The position numbers and the translations under genes were made by a program. Source: Sthenelais limicola (lineage: Eukaryota; Annelida; Polychaeta; Phyllodocida; Sigalionidae). From it: 64,000 nt of DNA. Each line of letters starts with the position of its first letter. The stretch's first letter is position 1. The notes below the pieces were generated by a model that saw only the letters and a list, made by a program, of their open reading frames with translations, ran no database searches and had not been told where the DNA came from. Location of the stretch: NCBI GenBank assembly GCA_942159475.1, contig OW804095.1, positions 65,810,773 through 65,874,772 on the forward strand, in the 5' to 3' direction. This document shows positions 22,323 through 35,300 of the stretch, one piece after another.

Positions 22323-25300
22323 TTCGAATTAGCATTTTCTGTGTGAAATGACAACCAGACATGACCTCTAGTTGACCTATAGATGACCTTGGATAATTGG
22401 TTGAGTGTCAGGGTCATATTCAGTTGGAGGATACTGATTTAATAGCTTACATGGTAACGTCTGGGGAGCATCAACTATATTCAACCCTTAATCTGAAAAA
22501 TTACATCCAGACTTATGGTTATGAGGGTGTCTTTCTGAAGAAATAGACCCCAACGTTGCGTATAGCACTATAAACATTTTATATCAACCAGTTTCAAGTC
22601 AGCCAGATCAAACCGGTGCGCTTCTAACCACAAAACCCACTTTCACACCTGCAGAACATAACGGTCATTAGAACCCACGTGAAGGTCATCGTGCATGCGT
22701 GGAAGCACTTTGTAAATTGATTAGATGACAGCAGTACCTATGACCTTCTGGGAAATGTCTTTTCAACACCAGAGAGAGGTAGGGCATGTTGCAGTCTGTC
22801 CCCTCGGAAAAGGATATGATTGGCGGATCCATTAACATTTCCATCATATATTCAAATTGTGATCCGAAGTAAGGGGGATCAATTAATTTTGATCCTTTGC
22901 GTTCAAGGAGAAATGCTGTTGCTGAAGTTTGAGCTTTTCTGTGCATGGCAACGTGAAGCCATAAATGACACTCAGATTTCCTACCAGCGGATTGTTTCCA
23001 TATGATGTGTCATGTGTATATTTCAGAATCTAAAGGATAATATCATAACCCTTCAGTTTGCTTCTACGTCTACGCCTGCATACTGTGAATGTGGTTGTTA
23101 CGCATTCAGAGAGATCTTAATTTGTTCAAATCTGCTACACGAGGCATTCTGAGTACTGAGTTCTGAGTCATAGATAACATACCCTGATATCATGTATGAT
23201 ATTTAAACAGCAACAGTACTGAAACCATCCACTCTCTATCAAACTCCCAGATGGATGCAGTATCTGTTTTAAACCTATTCCACAACAAACACTTGACCCG
23301 CTTGTTGTGGTACGACCCTAGGGACACCTATCGGCGAATTCGTATTTACTGTTGTCACGTGATACAGGGTTGTTCTGCGCTCTGCCCCGGCTGTGCCGCG
23401 GGCGGCACTGAAAGGATATACAGTACTAAAAGCATTTTGTCATATCTTGGTTGGAGGGAGAGGGTAAAATGACCTGAAGGAGGCCAAAGACAAGGAATTC
23501 CTCTCAAGATGTAGAATTGAGACCTTGAAACAATGTTGCAGAAGTGGGAGGGTGAGAGATTGAACTCCTTTCTTCATGTCAGCCTCTTTCGCCTTCCTCT
23601 CGAGGCATTGCTCCATTTGCGTCCTAGCCTTTTTGGTACTTTATTGCCGTTCCAAAAGAACCTGCTTGAAAACTATTCTTTCTCTTTAATCTAACTCACT
23701 AAAACTTATCGCTTGGTTGGTTACCATTTGCACCGATGCGAAATCCATAGAAAATACTGTCATTGCACGTACGGCTTGCCCATTCAGGGCGTGAGTAGTA
23801 CAGGAAACAATGATGAGTATCAGGTTATTTCATTAAAGGCAAATACAATGGTTACACGCAGTCGCAATCTGCCATATGCGATTCTCTATATCAATGAAGT
23901 GTTTATTAGCTTAATTAGAATCTAATGGGTGGAGGACTGTTCATTTCGAAATGTTCGCGGTCGTTGGATTCGGTTGAATGAACAAATCGGTTAATTGTAC
24001 GGCAACATATTATGTGTAATTAATGCGTATATCATATTATGTGTAATTAATGTGTAAATAGGATTCCTCCCATTCCATATTAGATCTGAGAAATATACTT
24101 TTATTTGCCGGAACCTTTCCTTCACCTACATAATATAACTGGAGAACGGGCGTAAGATGGTTAACAAACGGCAATCAAATAGACCTTGAATTGGAAGTCG
24201 TGCTTCCATTTCGCCTGTTTGAACGCCTATCACCATGATTCAAGTACATAATGGATTTTGTCAATATGCGAACTAACTCATCCTTATTTCCAATGCAATG
24301 CGAGGATGCAACGATAGATATTCTATACTTGTCGGAGGATACGATGCCGTCGTTACAACTTGAGATGAGGTAGGACTAGCTGTTCTTATACGCTTAAAAA
24401 CGAAAAATGTTCAGTTAGATTAAAATATCAAAGTAATTCAATGGACCTGACCGGATAATTAATCAGAGCAGTATGTTCGACTGTATTAAACATAGTGAAA
24501 TTCTAAGCGCTATGAAAACACAAGGCCGTTGAAAAATCAACTAACACAGAGGTGTTTTGTTCTTTTCCCAGAGGCAGGAATTCTTTCTGTCTTTCAAAAA
24601 TTCAGTGCATGATATTTGATCTCAATACGAGGATCGTTTCACCTATTCATTACCTGCTTCTCAAGTGTAAACGGAGGATAGAGATCACAGCAAGACCCCA
24701 CATCTTTCCCACATAACCCCCGTGGCTCTCCCCAGGAGCTAACCCACTGAAGACAATACTTCCAAGTACAGCACTATACCGCGTAACGGGAAATGCCCCT
24801 CGACATTTTATCTGCAAGAAAGAAAGATATGCTGCCTGAATAGAGTCTCTTTCAAAACAGACACTTTGAACATTAAGAGAAGCACCAGCCGCCGATAGGG
24901 CAGGGTGTCAGGTGGTCCCCAGAGACAGCAGAAGACCAGCAGCTCTGAAACACCGCGAGATTTCACGCGATTAGAAGTATGTTGTGACGAGGCCGGAGGA
25001 ATATGATCCTGTGTAAATAGTTCTCACTCCACAACATAGCCCTCCGCCTAACAACAGAAGGCCCCATGGGGATCTTGTCAAGGTTGATTAAGGTCTTTGT
25101 GTTGTCATGGAGGCCTCTCGCTGAGAAAGGCGAGTAGGAGAAAGGCGAGATCACTTGACTTTTCAAGTTTGATGGGAGAATGGCTTACCAGATTTATATC
25201 TATAAGAATTTAATGGCTGCGACCTTTGCGAACAATACGTAGTGTAAACCTGAATAGGGGGTTTATTGAACGTCGTATGGCATGCTCACTGAAATTTCTA

Positions 25301-28300
25301 TATAAAAAGGGCAACATTTTGTGATAACCAAATCTCACGTCGTCCTTTGTGTCTAAAGGCCAAAATCAACATTTACAGTGTGTAGTACAAAAAGGTGAAT
25401 GTTCACAGATTTTGATTATTTAAATTTGCTTTGATGAACCTACCGCGTCAAAAGGCAGACATAAATAAAATGCACAGGGATGGACCACCGAAACGGACCA
25501 ACGAGATGGACAAAATTGGTGACCGTCATAGTTTGTTTTCTTTACATTGCGATAGCGTCAGTTTGGGGGCAGGTTTATTTTCAAATCATTGTACGATGGA
25601 CGATACATGCCGGCCTTACCTGATCCATGCTGATTCTGCCTACTTAAGTATACAAATAGCTGGAGTCAGAAGGGGAAATATTTAGCAGAATATCTTACAT
25701 ATGATATTAACATGCACAAACATGACACCTTTGCGTGTGTGCGCACACACATATGTGCATAAACTAGGACTACCATCCTCACCAGTAGACGTAAGCAAGT
25801 GGAACCCATATCCACACATAATCCAAAAGGGATAAACCGAAGTGCAGCGCATCACACGAGTACATACAAAATGCGTAGACATGTTCCATGACCGTAAATT
25901 ATGTCAAATAGGTATTCAGAGAATCTCGGGAGTACCACAAATCTAGAAAAAAACAACGTATTCTTCAATGTCTTTTTACTTTTTCTTATTTCGTCATTGG
26001 GGGAGACAATTAAAGCCTAAAAATCTAAAGTCACCTGTCCGAATTATTTGTGTAAAGTATCTATACAACCACATAAACTATCCACAGGTTAGCCACGATC
26101 CCCTCGTAAACAAACCATAACAAGTGACAGTCAACACTTAAAGACAATATTTTCTCAAACAATACTATATGATGTCATCGCGAGCCACCCAGACACTGCA
26201 TCACTGACCATCACGTGATCAAATGGCAAGCATGGAGGATTAAGACATCCTGGGTACCTCTGAGCCCCCAGGGCATGCCAGATCAAGAGATATAAATACC
26301 AAGATCATGTGACAGTTTCTATGGTTACGGCTCTCATCGCTTGCCCATGGAGAGACAGGTAAACAAAGAGTTGTCATGGAAACGTACCGTTATTACAGGG
26401 CAGGACGATAGATGGCGTGACAGTGGGGGATCCAAGGCTAGGGTCATTACTCCTCGTGCCATAGTGTATGTACGTCCCTGGTAAATTAGCAGGTAACAGG
26501 GTAATTGGTGGGGCTTGCCATAATGTAGCACCTAAAGATTAGTAGCTTAAACCAGACATATATTGCCAACATAAACCTTTGAGAAAAAAGTCGATATTAT
26601 TATTACCCTTTTCATTTACCCTATAGCAACTCTGCCTTAAAATCTAACCTCGTTGGTTTCTTACATAGAGTTTTCAATAAATTATACCTTCGTATAACTT
26701 TTACCCGTGTTTTATAATAGAAATACTCTGCGGGTTATTTCGTTGTTAGTTATTACTTTTTATTCTGCGACTTCTACTATTCTTACAGACTATTCCCCAA
26801 TACACATAGAGCTTTGACTCCTTTTTTTTTTAGTTTAATGGATATAGAGGGAGGAGCCTAATATATTTACCCGTCACAATTTCCACACTGACATGAGTGG
26901 GACAATAAACTATGTAAAGGAAAACAATTGTCTTACAAGCGAACTCTTCATTTTAATCCAGCGGGAGGTTGTTAACATACTTTTCTCCCATGGAGCGGAG
27001 TCCTTTGTTCATTTGATATGTGGCAGTCCCTTCAAGAACCACACATTGTGTATTTTGTACATTTTACCCCATGGCGCCCGTCGAAAGGAAAACAATTGCT
27101 AAATTATGTCCCTGTCCATATGCAGTCATACATTGTAAGAAACACAAAACAAGACATTTATTTGATCAAACACTGTTCATGGTTTTTAAGAGACTACCAG
27201 CCCCTTCGGTGCTTCCACCTTGTTACTTCAACTGAGCATGCGCGATATTCTTATTGTCGCATGGCGCTACGAGGCATTGCGTCTGCGCACTGAGAGGTTG
27301 AAGGTCATATGATCTAGCGCCTCTTGTGTACGGACGGATGGGCCCTCTGGAAGGTTCTGTTTTTTTTTAGCCTTTTAAGGAAGGAGTGGTTCGAAAAGGT
27401 TCAACCAGAGGGGTTTCTTTTGGTCACAAGGTCATTCGCCTCTAGGGCAAGTTCATGAGTTAGGCAGTTTGACCTGGGCCTTGAAGGATCCAGGTAAATA
27501 AAGACGTAAAATAGACAGGTCAAAATAATAATGGAAGAGACCCACAAATGAGGTCAAAGTTAGCAGAACCATCTATCAATCCTTGAACTTCTTGTGGGTT
27601 TTTTTCTTGTGGTTTTTTGTTTGCTTTTAAAAAAAAATATTTTCACTTTTTCTCACCAGTAATACTAACAACCTCTTCAAAGGCGCACAGAACACAGGCA
27701 TTACTCCCCTTGCCCCCCCCCCCCCCGCACACACACATGAATTCCACAGTTGTTTAAAAGATTGTCCATGTACAATTCAGCCGTCAAAGCGGAGAGCACA
27801 GTTTAGGTAATATGGGGGAAACAATCTACAAATTAGCCTTAAATCTGTTGTATATGTTAAATAACCTAAAGCTTACCCTCTTCGCCCTCCATTTAGCAAG
27901 GGATGATTTCCTACACAAACATATCCCATCCTTTCTTACCTCATTCCCATACCACACCCTCCCGCCTAATATCATCTATAATAGATGACACCGCCAATCC
28001 TACTACAAAACCAATAATCAATCACACAAAATACTATAAACTCCATAAGCGCCTTTCTGTCAGGGACCGCTCATAGCAATAACAACCCATTATACCTCTC
28101 ACGTCTTGGCCGCTTGTGGCATGGAAGGGAGTCATTATTATCGCGTTAATATCATCAATCATAGTCTAGGGTGCAGGGGGTCAGTTGTGTATATGGAGTG
28201 ACAAGTTCAAGGTGTGCAGTGTGTGAGTAGCATGGAAGTTGACAAGGTGAGATCCCCACGCTGTCTGAGGTCTTGAATTCCCTGCAAGAAATCCACGAGT

Positions 28301-31300
28301 AGATTTCGAAACAAGCGCTAGTCGACCTTATTTCTCACCCCTGTTGGTTTAAGATGAAAAATAATAGTAAGTGATGCCATTGTGACCAGGCAGACAGACA
28401 GACGTTGTACCGTTACATCGGTTGGCATGATATGGTAGCTCTAATAGAGAGCTATGATCAGAGCATCGACCAAATAAATGCAACTACTATTAGAATACTA
28501 GATTTAGTTCAATGTTATACAATATACATGATCAAAACTATGACAACAATCACAGGCACTATACCCTCTATATGCTGGGGTCATGCACATAATGTGTGCG
28601 TGCCTCAGACCTATAATCGAATTATCGTATTGAGCTAAATGAGAATATAAGTACTTGCATGCCAAGGAGCCAGACCATTCCCTTGAATCAACCTGTATAC
28701 ATGTGTCAGGCCAAATTCTTCCCTTGCAACATATCTAGTACGCTAAATCTGTCAAGGCTTTCATCTCTTTAACATCAACCTCTGAACGAATGCGTGAGGG
28801 ACGCGCATCTAGTGTTAGAGAATAGTTTGCTCTCAGAGCTGGCCTTGTGTTGGCATTGTCAGCACGGCCGCTGTTCCATCATCATCTTCTATGAACAGCT
28901 CTCAGCAATGTCACATTTCACGACGTCACAAAAAGGTGAGATCAAGTCACACGTCATGACCTACATGACCTGTCAGTGACCAACTGACCCCAACCCTTTC
29001 AGACTGCAACCCCAATTATTATCAATTAAAGCTATCTGGGAAAATAGCATGGACTGCAATAAAATGGGTATTATTAGAAAAACGTATTATATATAGGACA
29101 AGTTTTATTCGCCAGTGTTCGTATTTAGGTAGTTTAATACCATGTTATTTTCATTAGCTTCCAATAGATGGGTTGTGGAGAAAGGTGAACTACATTTGTC
29201 TGAAGCCAGTTAGTTATCTGTCAATCATTCGTAATTTGAAGGTACCCACAGGCTTAAACCTTCAATCATCTCATTCCTGACTGTGCTTCCTAACATGACT
29301 CAGCATCTTTTGCCATCATTATCAATTAGCAAATAATTTACGCGAATGGGTGTTCACTCAATGTATCTCAAGCTGGCCTTGACATAATTGTTACTCTTAG
29401 TATTATCAACAACTATGTGCAGCTATCTTTTTTTAATGCTCGTTTACCTTTCAAACAATCAATTCGTGTTTATCACTCGACTTTTCCCCCTGAGATCTTC
29501 TTCGATTGCGATCGGGGGATCTTTCCTCCGTTTGGCACGCACTTCCAGATTTCATCAAAATCTGATACCCTAGGCAACAGATTGTCTGTGTTAAGTGGGA
29601 ACCACCCACGATCTTAGAAAACATGGATGGAAACATTTCAACTGTCATATAGGAGCAAACGATTTTATATTCATGATTAATCTGTTGTTCAAAATTTTCA
29701 CTTTGGGAAATTGTTTAATGTGTGGCATAATATTTCCCTCCATAGCGTGCCGGAAAGCTGTATAAACAGGCATGACATCACCTATCATCTATTTCTGGCC
29801 ACCGTATAACTAATCCCCAAAATATATGTAACTGACATCTTCAGATGAAAGAAAAGCTAACCAATAAAGTCTGATTGCTATCACCAATGATCAAAGTGAA
29901 CTAATTGTTTATAATACAACAAATCACTTACTAAATGCAACAAAATAAACAAAGTTCTTTAAAATCCAAATAAATCTCTTAATTTACCTTAACTTGGGTG
30001 TAATTACTGAGGCTAATACTTTTTAAGCTGTTTGGTAAATGCGTCCAAACAGTGAGCTGTGGGTGTGATAGCCATCGGTAAGGCACTTTATGATTAAATA
30101 GGCACATTATGTCTGGTCACTAATCCAGGTATTGCTTGCTATCATAGGGTCTGGTGTTTGTTAAAAGAAGGAATTATCCTTTAATCTAATAGAAAAGCCA
30201 TGATTACTTTTGCAACGTCACCCAGAGAAAAATGATCAACAATTTATATTGATCCACACATCGGGTACCAAATCGCATAGTTCATATAAGAAATTTCAAT
30301 TTATATGGCATGAACATTTTAATCAAAATTATTAGTCTTCACTATTCTCGTTAACAGTGGCAATGAATCTCTGGTTTCTGATAAAGGGGTGACAGGAAAT
30401 GTGTTGATCATGTGATACTGAATATTTGGGTTTTTTTGATTTTTGATTTCCATAAGTTTTTCTCAGCGTAAGCTTGAAAACAGAAATAATTCATTAGCAC
30501 AAGTACACATCACACCATACTATTATATTATATCATGGGAAGCATGAATACTATGGCTTAAAATCATTAAAATTAATGATATTTGCGAATATAATTGTTT
30601 TACAATTTCGAAAAATGTGTGACATTAATTCCTGAAACTCTCTGGCTAAAATTGCTGTGTGACCAGCAATATTTAGCCGCAAATGAACGTGTTAGGGGTC
30701 CATTCAATTTCTACCAAGCATTCGGAATGAACCTATTATAAAATTGCACTGCTATCCAATCTCTGTTCAGTGGCATGGCTATAAACACTCTCTAATGCAT
30801 CAGATATGAAAATTAAGGAAATAAGAGAAATCACTTTTTGATCGAAATAGATTGGAATGCAGTATTTAATTCATTAGTATCGCTGAAGCCTAGTCAGTGA
30901 CCCATTGAACAACCCCTGCACTGAAAGTCCAGCCAATGTTTGATGGGATTAGCAAGATACTAACATTATACAGTCGTGAATAATTACAGCGATTATCGCC
31001 CACCCCTCCAAGAACGCTAATGGGACGCCCCGTCTGATGTTTTATGTAAATTTCTCTTTAACAGTTGCTAATGATAAAATCTGTAATCCGGGGACTTAAG
31101 AGGCCACCGCCATATTGTTTTCATGTGTGACGAGCTTTGAATGCACCGGATTAAGGTCTGCGATAGACGGATCGCGCATGCGCTGCTGAGATTTCCTGCT
31201 GTTTGTTGAGTGGTATCGGGTTCAGGAAAAATAGCGAGGTCAAACATATCCCCTCCAAAATGCCGTAGGCTGGAGAAACTGGAAGTGTCTCGTTGTTTGT

Positions 31301-32297
31301 GTTGCTATGGTTATCTTGAAGACAAACATTTGATTATTTCACTGCGTCACTTGTGGGGGCGCCACTGGTCCGTATTTGGTGCTGAGATTGCCCACATTGT
31401 GTAAGTTGTTTGAGAATCTACTTTACTTCAGCCACCATACATCCACCTCACACCCAACTTTGATGTACTCTGATGGCAAAGCAGCTTTCCAGAGAACAAA
31501 ATTGATGTTGGCCTAATTAACTGTAATTAGGTCGATTAATATTGGATTGTTTGGTCAGCCGCGAGATTAACAACTCACTTTCGTCTGGTGTGAGAATTAG
31601 CGTGGCTACGCGAGCCCTGTGTTAGATCAACTCCAGTTGTTAATGAATTCTTTGCCTTAAATCGACCATCGGTGAGGTATATATGACGTAAGGCGTCTCA
31701 TTATTCCATGACGCTTCTGAACTCATTCGATCAGAACTCAGGTGGGTTGGTTGGCCAACCATTGGCTCACCAACTAGATTATAGAGAAAATAGGTTCGGG
31801 TTCTTGTGGTTCTTATTTCATTCATAACAATATACACACCCGTTCAGATTACCAGGTACTTAAGTTCCTTTATTACATTTCACGTTTGCTTTACCTTTGC
31901 AATTAATCAATGACAAACGCTTCATTCCACTCCCAGGGTGAAAACTGAACTTATTCCCTGCTGAACAGCCATGCCTAAATTTGAAATGATGTCCGAGTAG
32001 CAAAGTCATAAGAAAGTTCCATGGCCATGCCCTCTCCTAGACTAGTGCTTTTTTTAGTCAGACATTCTTTCCGATTATTTATTATTTGGTGTTGGAATAA
32101 AATACAACATATGTTCTACAAGATCCCATATTAGATCCCACCTGTCAGCTGTGGGGCTGTTTATTTCACCCGGGAGATTTCCCCCCTTATATATGACAGA
32201 TGTACATGTATCGTCTGGGAGCGGCACCCGATATGGCTCGATATGGTCCAGCGATCCTCTTTCGCACACAGTATGCGGCGGAGTGCACAAAACTGCG
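22323..32297. other. long non-coding region with motif clusters
   Basis: About 10 kb without a supportable gene; every frame examined is short and domain-free. Visible structure is limited to possible regulatory material. Repeated TGACCT half-sites lie at 22358-22390 and 28954-28991, NRF1-like GCATGCGC motifs near 27237 and 31175, a 20-base direct repeat with TAATTA cores at 24006-24052, and a poly-C tract near 27713. The density of such motifs would suit a gene desert around a developmental gene, but no such gene is visible. Confidence 0.45.
24006..24052. repeat. 20-base direct repeat with TAATTA cores
   Basis: The 20-mer CATATTATGTGTAATTAATG occurs at 24006-24025 and again, exactly, at 24033-24052, separated by 7 bases. 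TAATTA is the classic core recognised by many homeodomains, so the pair could be a regulatory module or a chance AT-rich slip duplication. Confidence 0.6.
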
Positions 32298-32369
32298 AGG
32301 CACCACCGAGGTTCGAACTCGGGCTCCTGGATTCAAAGTCCAATGTGCTCACCACTACACCATGGCGCC
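32298..32369 (-). tRNA. tRNA-Gln (anticodon TTG)
   Basis: The 72-base minus-strand sequence folds into a complete cloverleaf. The 7 bp acceptor stem has one G-T pair, the D stem is GTGT/GCAC and the T stem CCGAG/CTCGG encloses a TTCGAAC loop. The anticodon loop CTTTGAA reads TTG, which decodes CAA glutamine. Box A (TGGTGTAGTGG) and box B (AGTTCGAACCT) are present. A TTTT polymerase III terminator follows shortly after the 3' end on the minus strand. There is no intron and no encoded CCA, as usual for animals. The intact stems and the terminator argue against a SINE-derived copy. Confidence 0.95.
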
Positions 32370-35300
32370 ATTCTGCCCGGTAGAACCTGAAAATAATGAT
32401 TTATACATGCAGTATATGATTTATAGTTGAACTCTCGAAGGATGTCTCGAGACAGAGAAGGAGAGAGAAAGATATTTATTTGAATGCCCTCTACTATATG
32501 CGCAGCCCAAAAGTATAGAATGATTTCAATAGCATTAAGTTTTTGTATACATGTATGACAGCCCAGAGTACCTAACACTAAAACCAAACAGGTGATCCCG
32601 GAGTTGACATGACATAATTTCCATGAAATAACACGTTGCCTAAACCTAAGTACACGGAGGACTGTCCGAAATTACACACACTAACCACGTCTGATATTAT
32701 AACTACATTATAACTTAATTAAATGTCAGTGGTGGGTTTATTTTAAGTGTTGGTGTGAGATGGAAGCAGTGTGTGTAGAGAGAGGGAAGATAAATAAGGC
32801 ATAAGGAGGTGTGGTTTACTAGGTCTGATTGAGTGTAAAGTAACAGGAACATGCTAATTCTTACACCTGGGTGGGGACTTGGTAGGATTAGGGTCCCTGA
32901 CATATATACACACTGTACAGCCGGCTGAAGGTTAATGCTAGAATATCACTGACTTAAACTCTAAAGCAGCGCATACATGAACATTATTTTCATGCTTGTT
33001 AATAAATGGTGAATGCAGAGATGAGCAAACGTTATATACATGGATGCTAAATCTCGAGGATCGATGTGCATAATATGTGACTTAGATTCATCTCTCTTGA
33101 CCTAAAAGAATATGTTGTTACACTGTGATAACTATATTTGTTTGCCCCAGTCCCACACCAAATTGATCTTTAAAGAATTTTCCTTTTATATCATATACAT
33201 ACCTTATATGAGTACCTATGTTTTTATAATAAAAATGTATGCGTGTTTACAATCCTATCTCTTTATCCTGTTACATCATACATTTCTTTTTCATTTGTAG
33301 TCGTGATTCTCAGATAGGTGAGGTACATCATATTTTAGTACAGAAATTTACTCTTTTTGGTCGTCTAGGTTATAATTCACCAATCAGTAAATAATTAATC
33401 AATATGAAAATATCGAAAGTTTTCCCCATTTATCACGAATCTTATCAACATCTTATGATTAAAATGTTGGTTATAAATATTCATCAGTTCTCTTACCCTT
33501 AGATTTGACAGATAAATAAAGGCCTTTAGTTATTTGAACTGGCATATAATAAAGAGAGCACTAAATAATCCTTAGCAGAACTTTTCAAGAACTTGCTGGT
33601 TTTATCAAATGTATTTCGGTCTATATTTCACCTGTTGTATAGGCTACCTCGGAACAATTGGAAAGTAATTACAATTTATTTGGATACAACAGTGCACATA
33701 TATCTAGAGAATCGCACCCTTGGAAAATGGAAAAATTCGCTAGAATTGGCGTAATCCTTTACACTGGTCGACCAGATAGTTTACTAGTCTGTAAACAAAT
33801 GTAGCCTCTAATAGACACATATTCTAGGTGGCAGGCAACCTCTAAACCCAAGACCATGCCATCTAAAAAGCGTGAAAACATTTAAGCCATAGTGGGCGTT
33901 CTGAAGAAAGGAATCCCCCGTCACGCCAGCCCCACCTGCCCCGATCTCAGCCCCCCACTGGAGAGGTTAATGAAATTCTGTAAGGTGAGCCCTGGCGGTG
34001 AGCAATACGCCACCTATCAGGCCCTCGAGGTACTACTGACGCGGTGAAATTTGGACCCCTCGCCGTGTGCATGAAATTGAATTTGAAACAGAAAACAAGA
34101 GAAAAACAGTAAGGAGAGAGCGAATCTGGGTGTCTGTTGAGAATGGGTGTTAGGTTCAAGAATAAATACTGATGAAGGAAGGGTATCAAGCTCCAGTCCA
34201 TTTCGTGGAGGTTTGGCGGTAGGTTGGGAGAACACTTGAGAAGACAAAGCAACCTGAATTCAGATGTACGGGTAAACTGAAAGTTTTGTCTCACTATTCT
34301 ATCTCACTCGACCAAGAATGGACATAGAACCATGGGTATCCAAGAGCTTCTACCACTGGAAGGGTCTAAAAGAACTGTTCAGCATGGTTCGATAGTCAGC
34401 GCAGAATCCGCATATATTATATAGATGAAAAGATCCATACCAATACAACGCTGGAACAATTACATACAATATAAATGTATAATGTATGTTCTGCCGTTGT
34501 GTTCTACAAGTATGCATGTATACAACGTCCACACATATATCTATGCTTGTGCATGTGGTGTGTTACTGTATACATTCACATTCTATACATAAAAAAACAT
34601 GATCAGTAACATGGGCGCTTATGTTGTAGCATCCACTGCAATCCCCGACCACCTGCATATAGGATAATCTTAATCTACGGCGACGTCATAATCGTGACTC
34701 GTTTCGAGCGAGACCATTAAGATTTAAAACTACGTCACATGACACCTAAGAACTATATGCATGAATATGGGATCACGACCTGACGTGGGAGAAAGAGAGC
34801 CTCCAAGAATATGGGATCATGACCCTAAGCGATTGTAGAGGGATTTACTCATTTAGGCAACAGCAGGGTAATCGACTTGGGAAATATAATGTGATTGTAG
34901 ATGTATACAATTTCTATGAAATACAGATAAGCGTGCACGATATCACAAATTTTAAATCATATGATATGATCCTTATTAACAAGTGTCATATCATGTTTTA
35001 GGACCTTTTACATGACAAGAATTGCACAGATTGAGTATAGGTATGGTTTGGGGTTTTATAAGTGACTCTGTATGTGCATGGATATATGTGATATGTGTAC
35101 TCATTTATCATTAATTATACTTGATATTCAACAGATATTGCACAGTGAGATACGTCGCATTAAGCAAAAAATAAGTTTCTACTGAGAATATCAATACAAT
35201 GTCCTATTGTAATACTGTTCCAAAATAAAAATAAATAAAATAAAATATCCCCCAAATTGTTTTAAAATATTCGCTTTTATATTATCAAACGTAATTTCTA

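Noticed and set aside
32298..32369. tRNA as the head of a SINE
   Set aside because: The cloverleaf is perfect, a TTTT terminator follows directly and no tRNA-unrelated body or poly(A)-type tail is attached.
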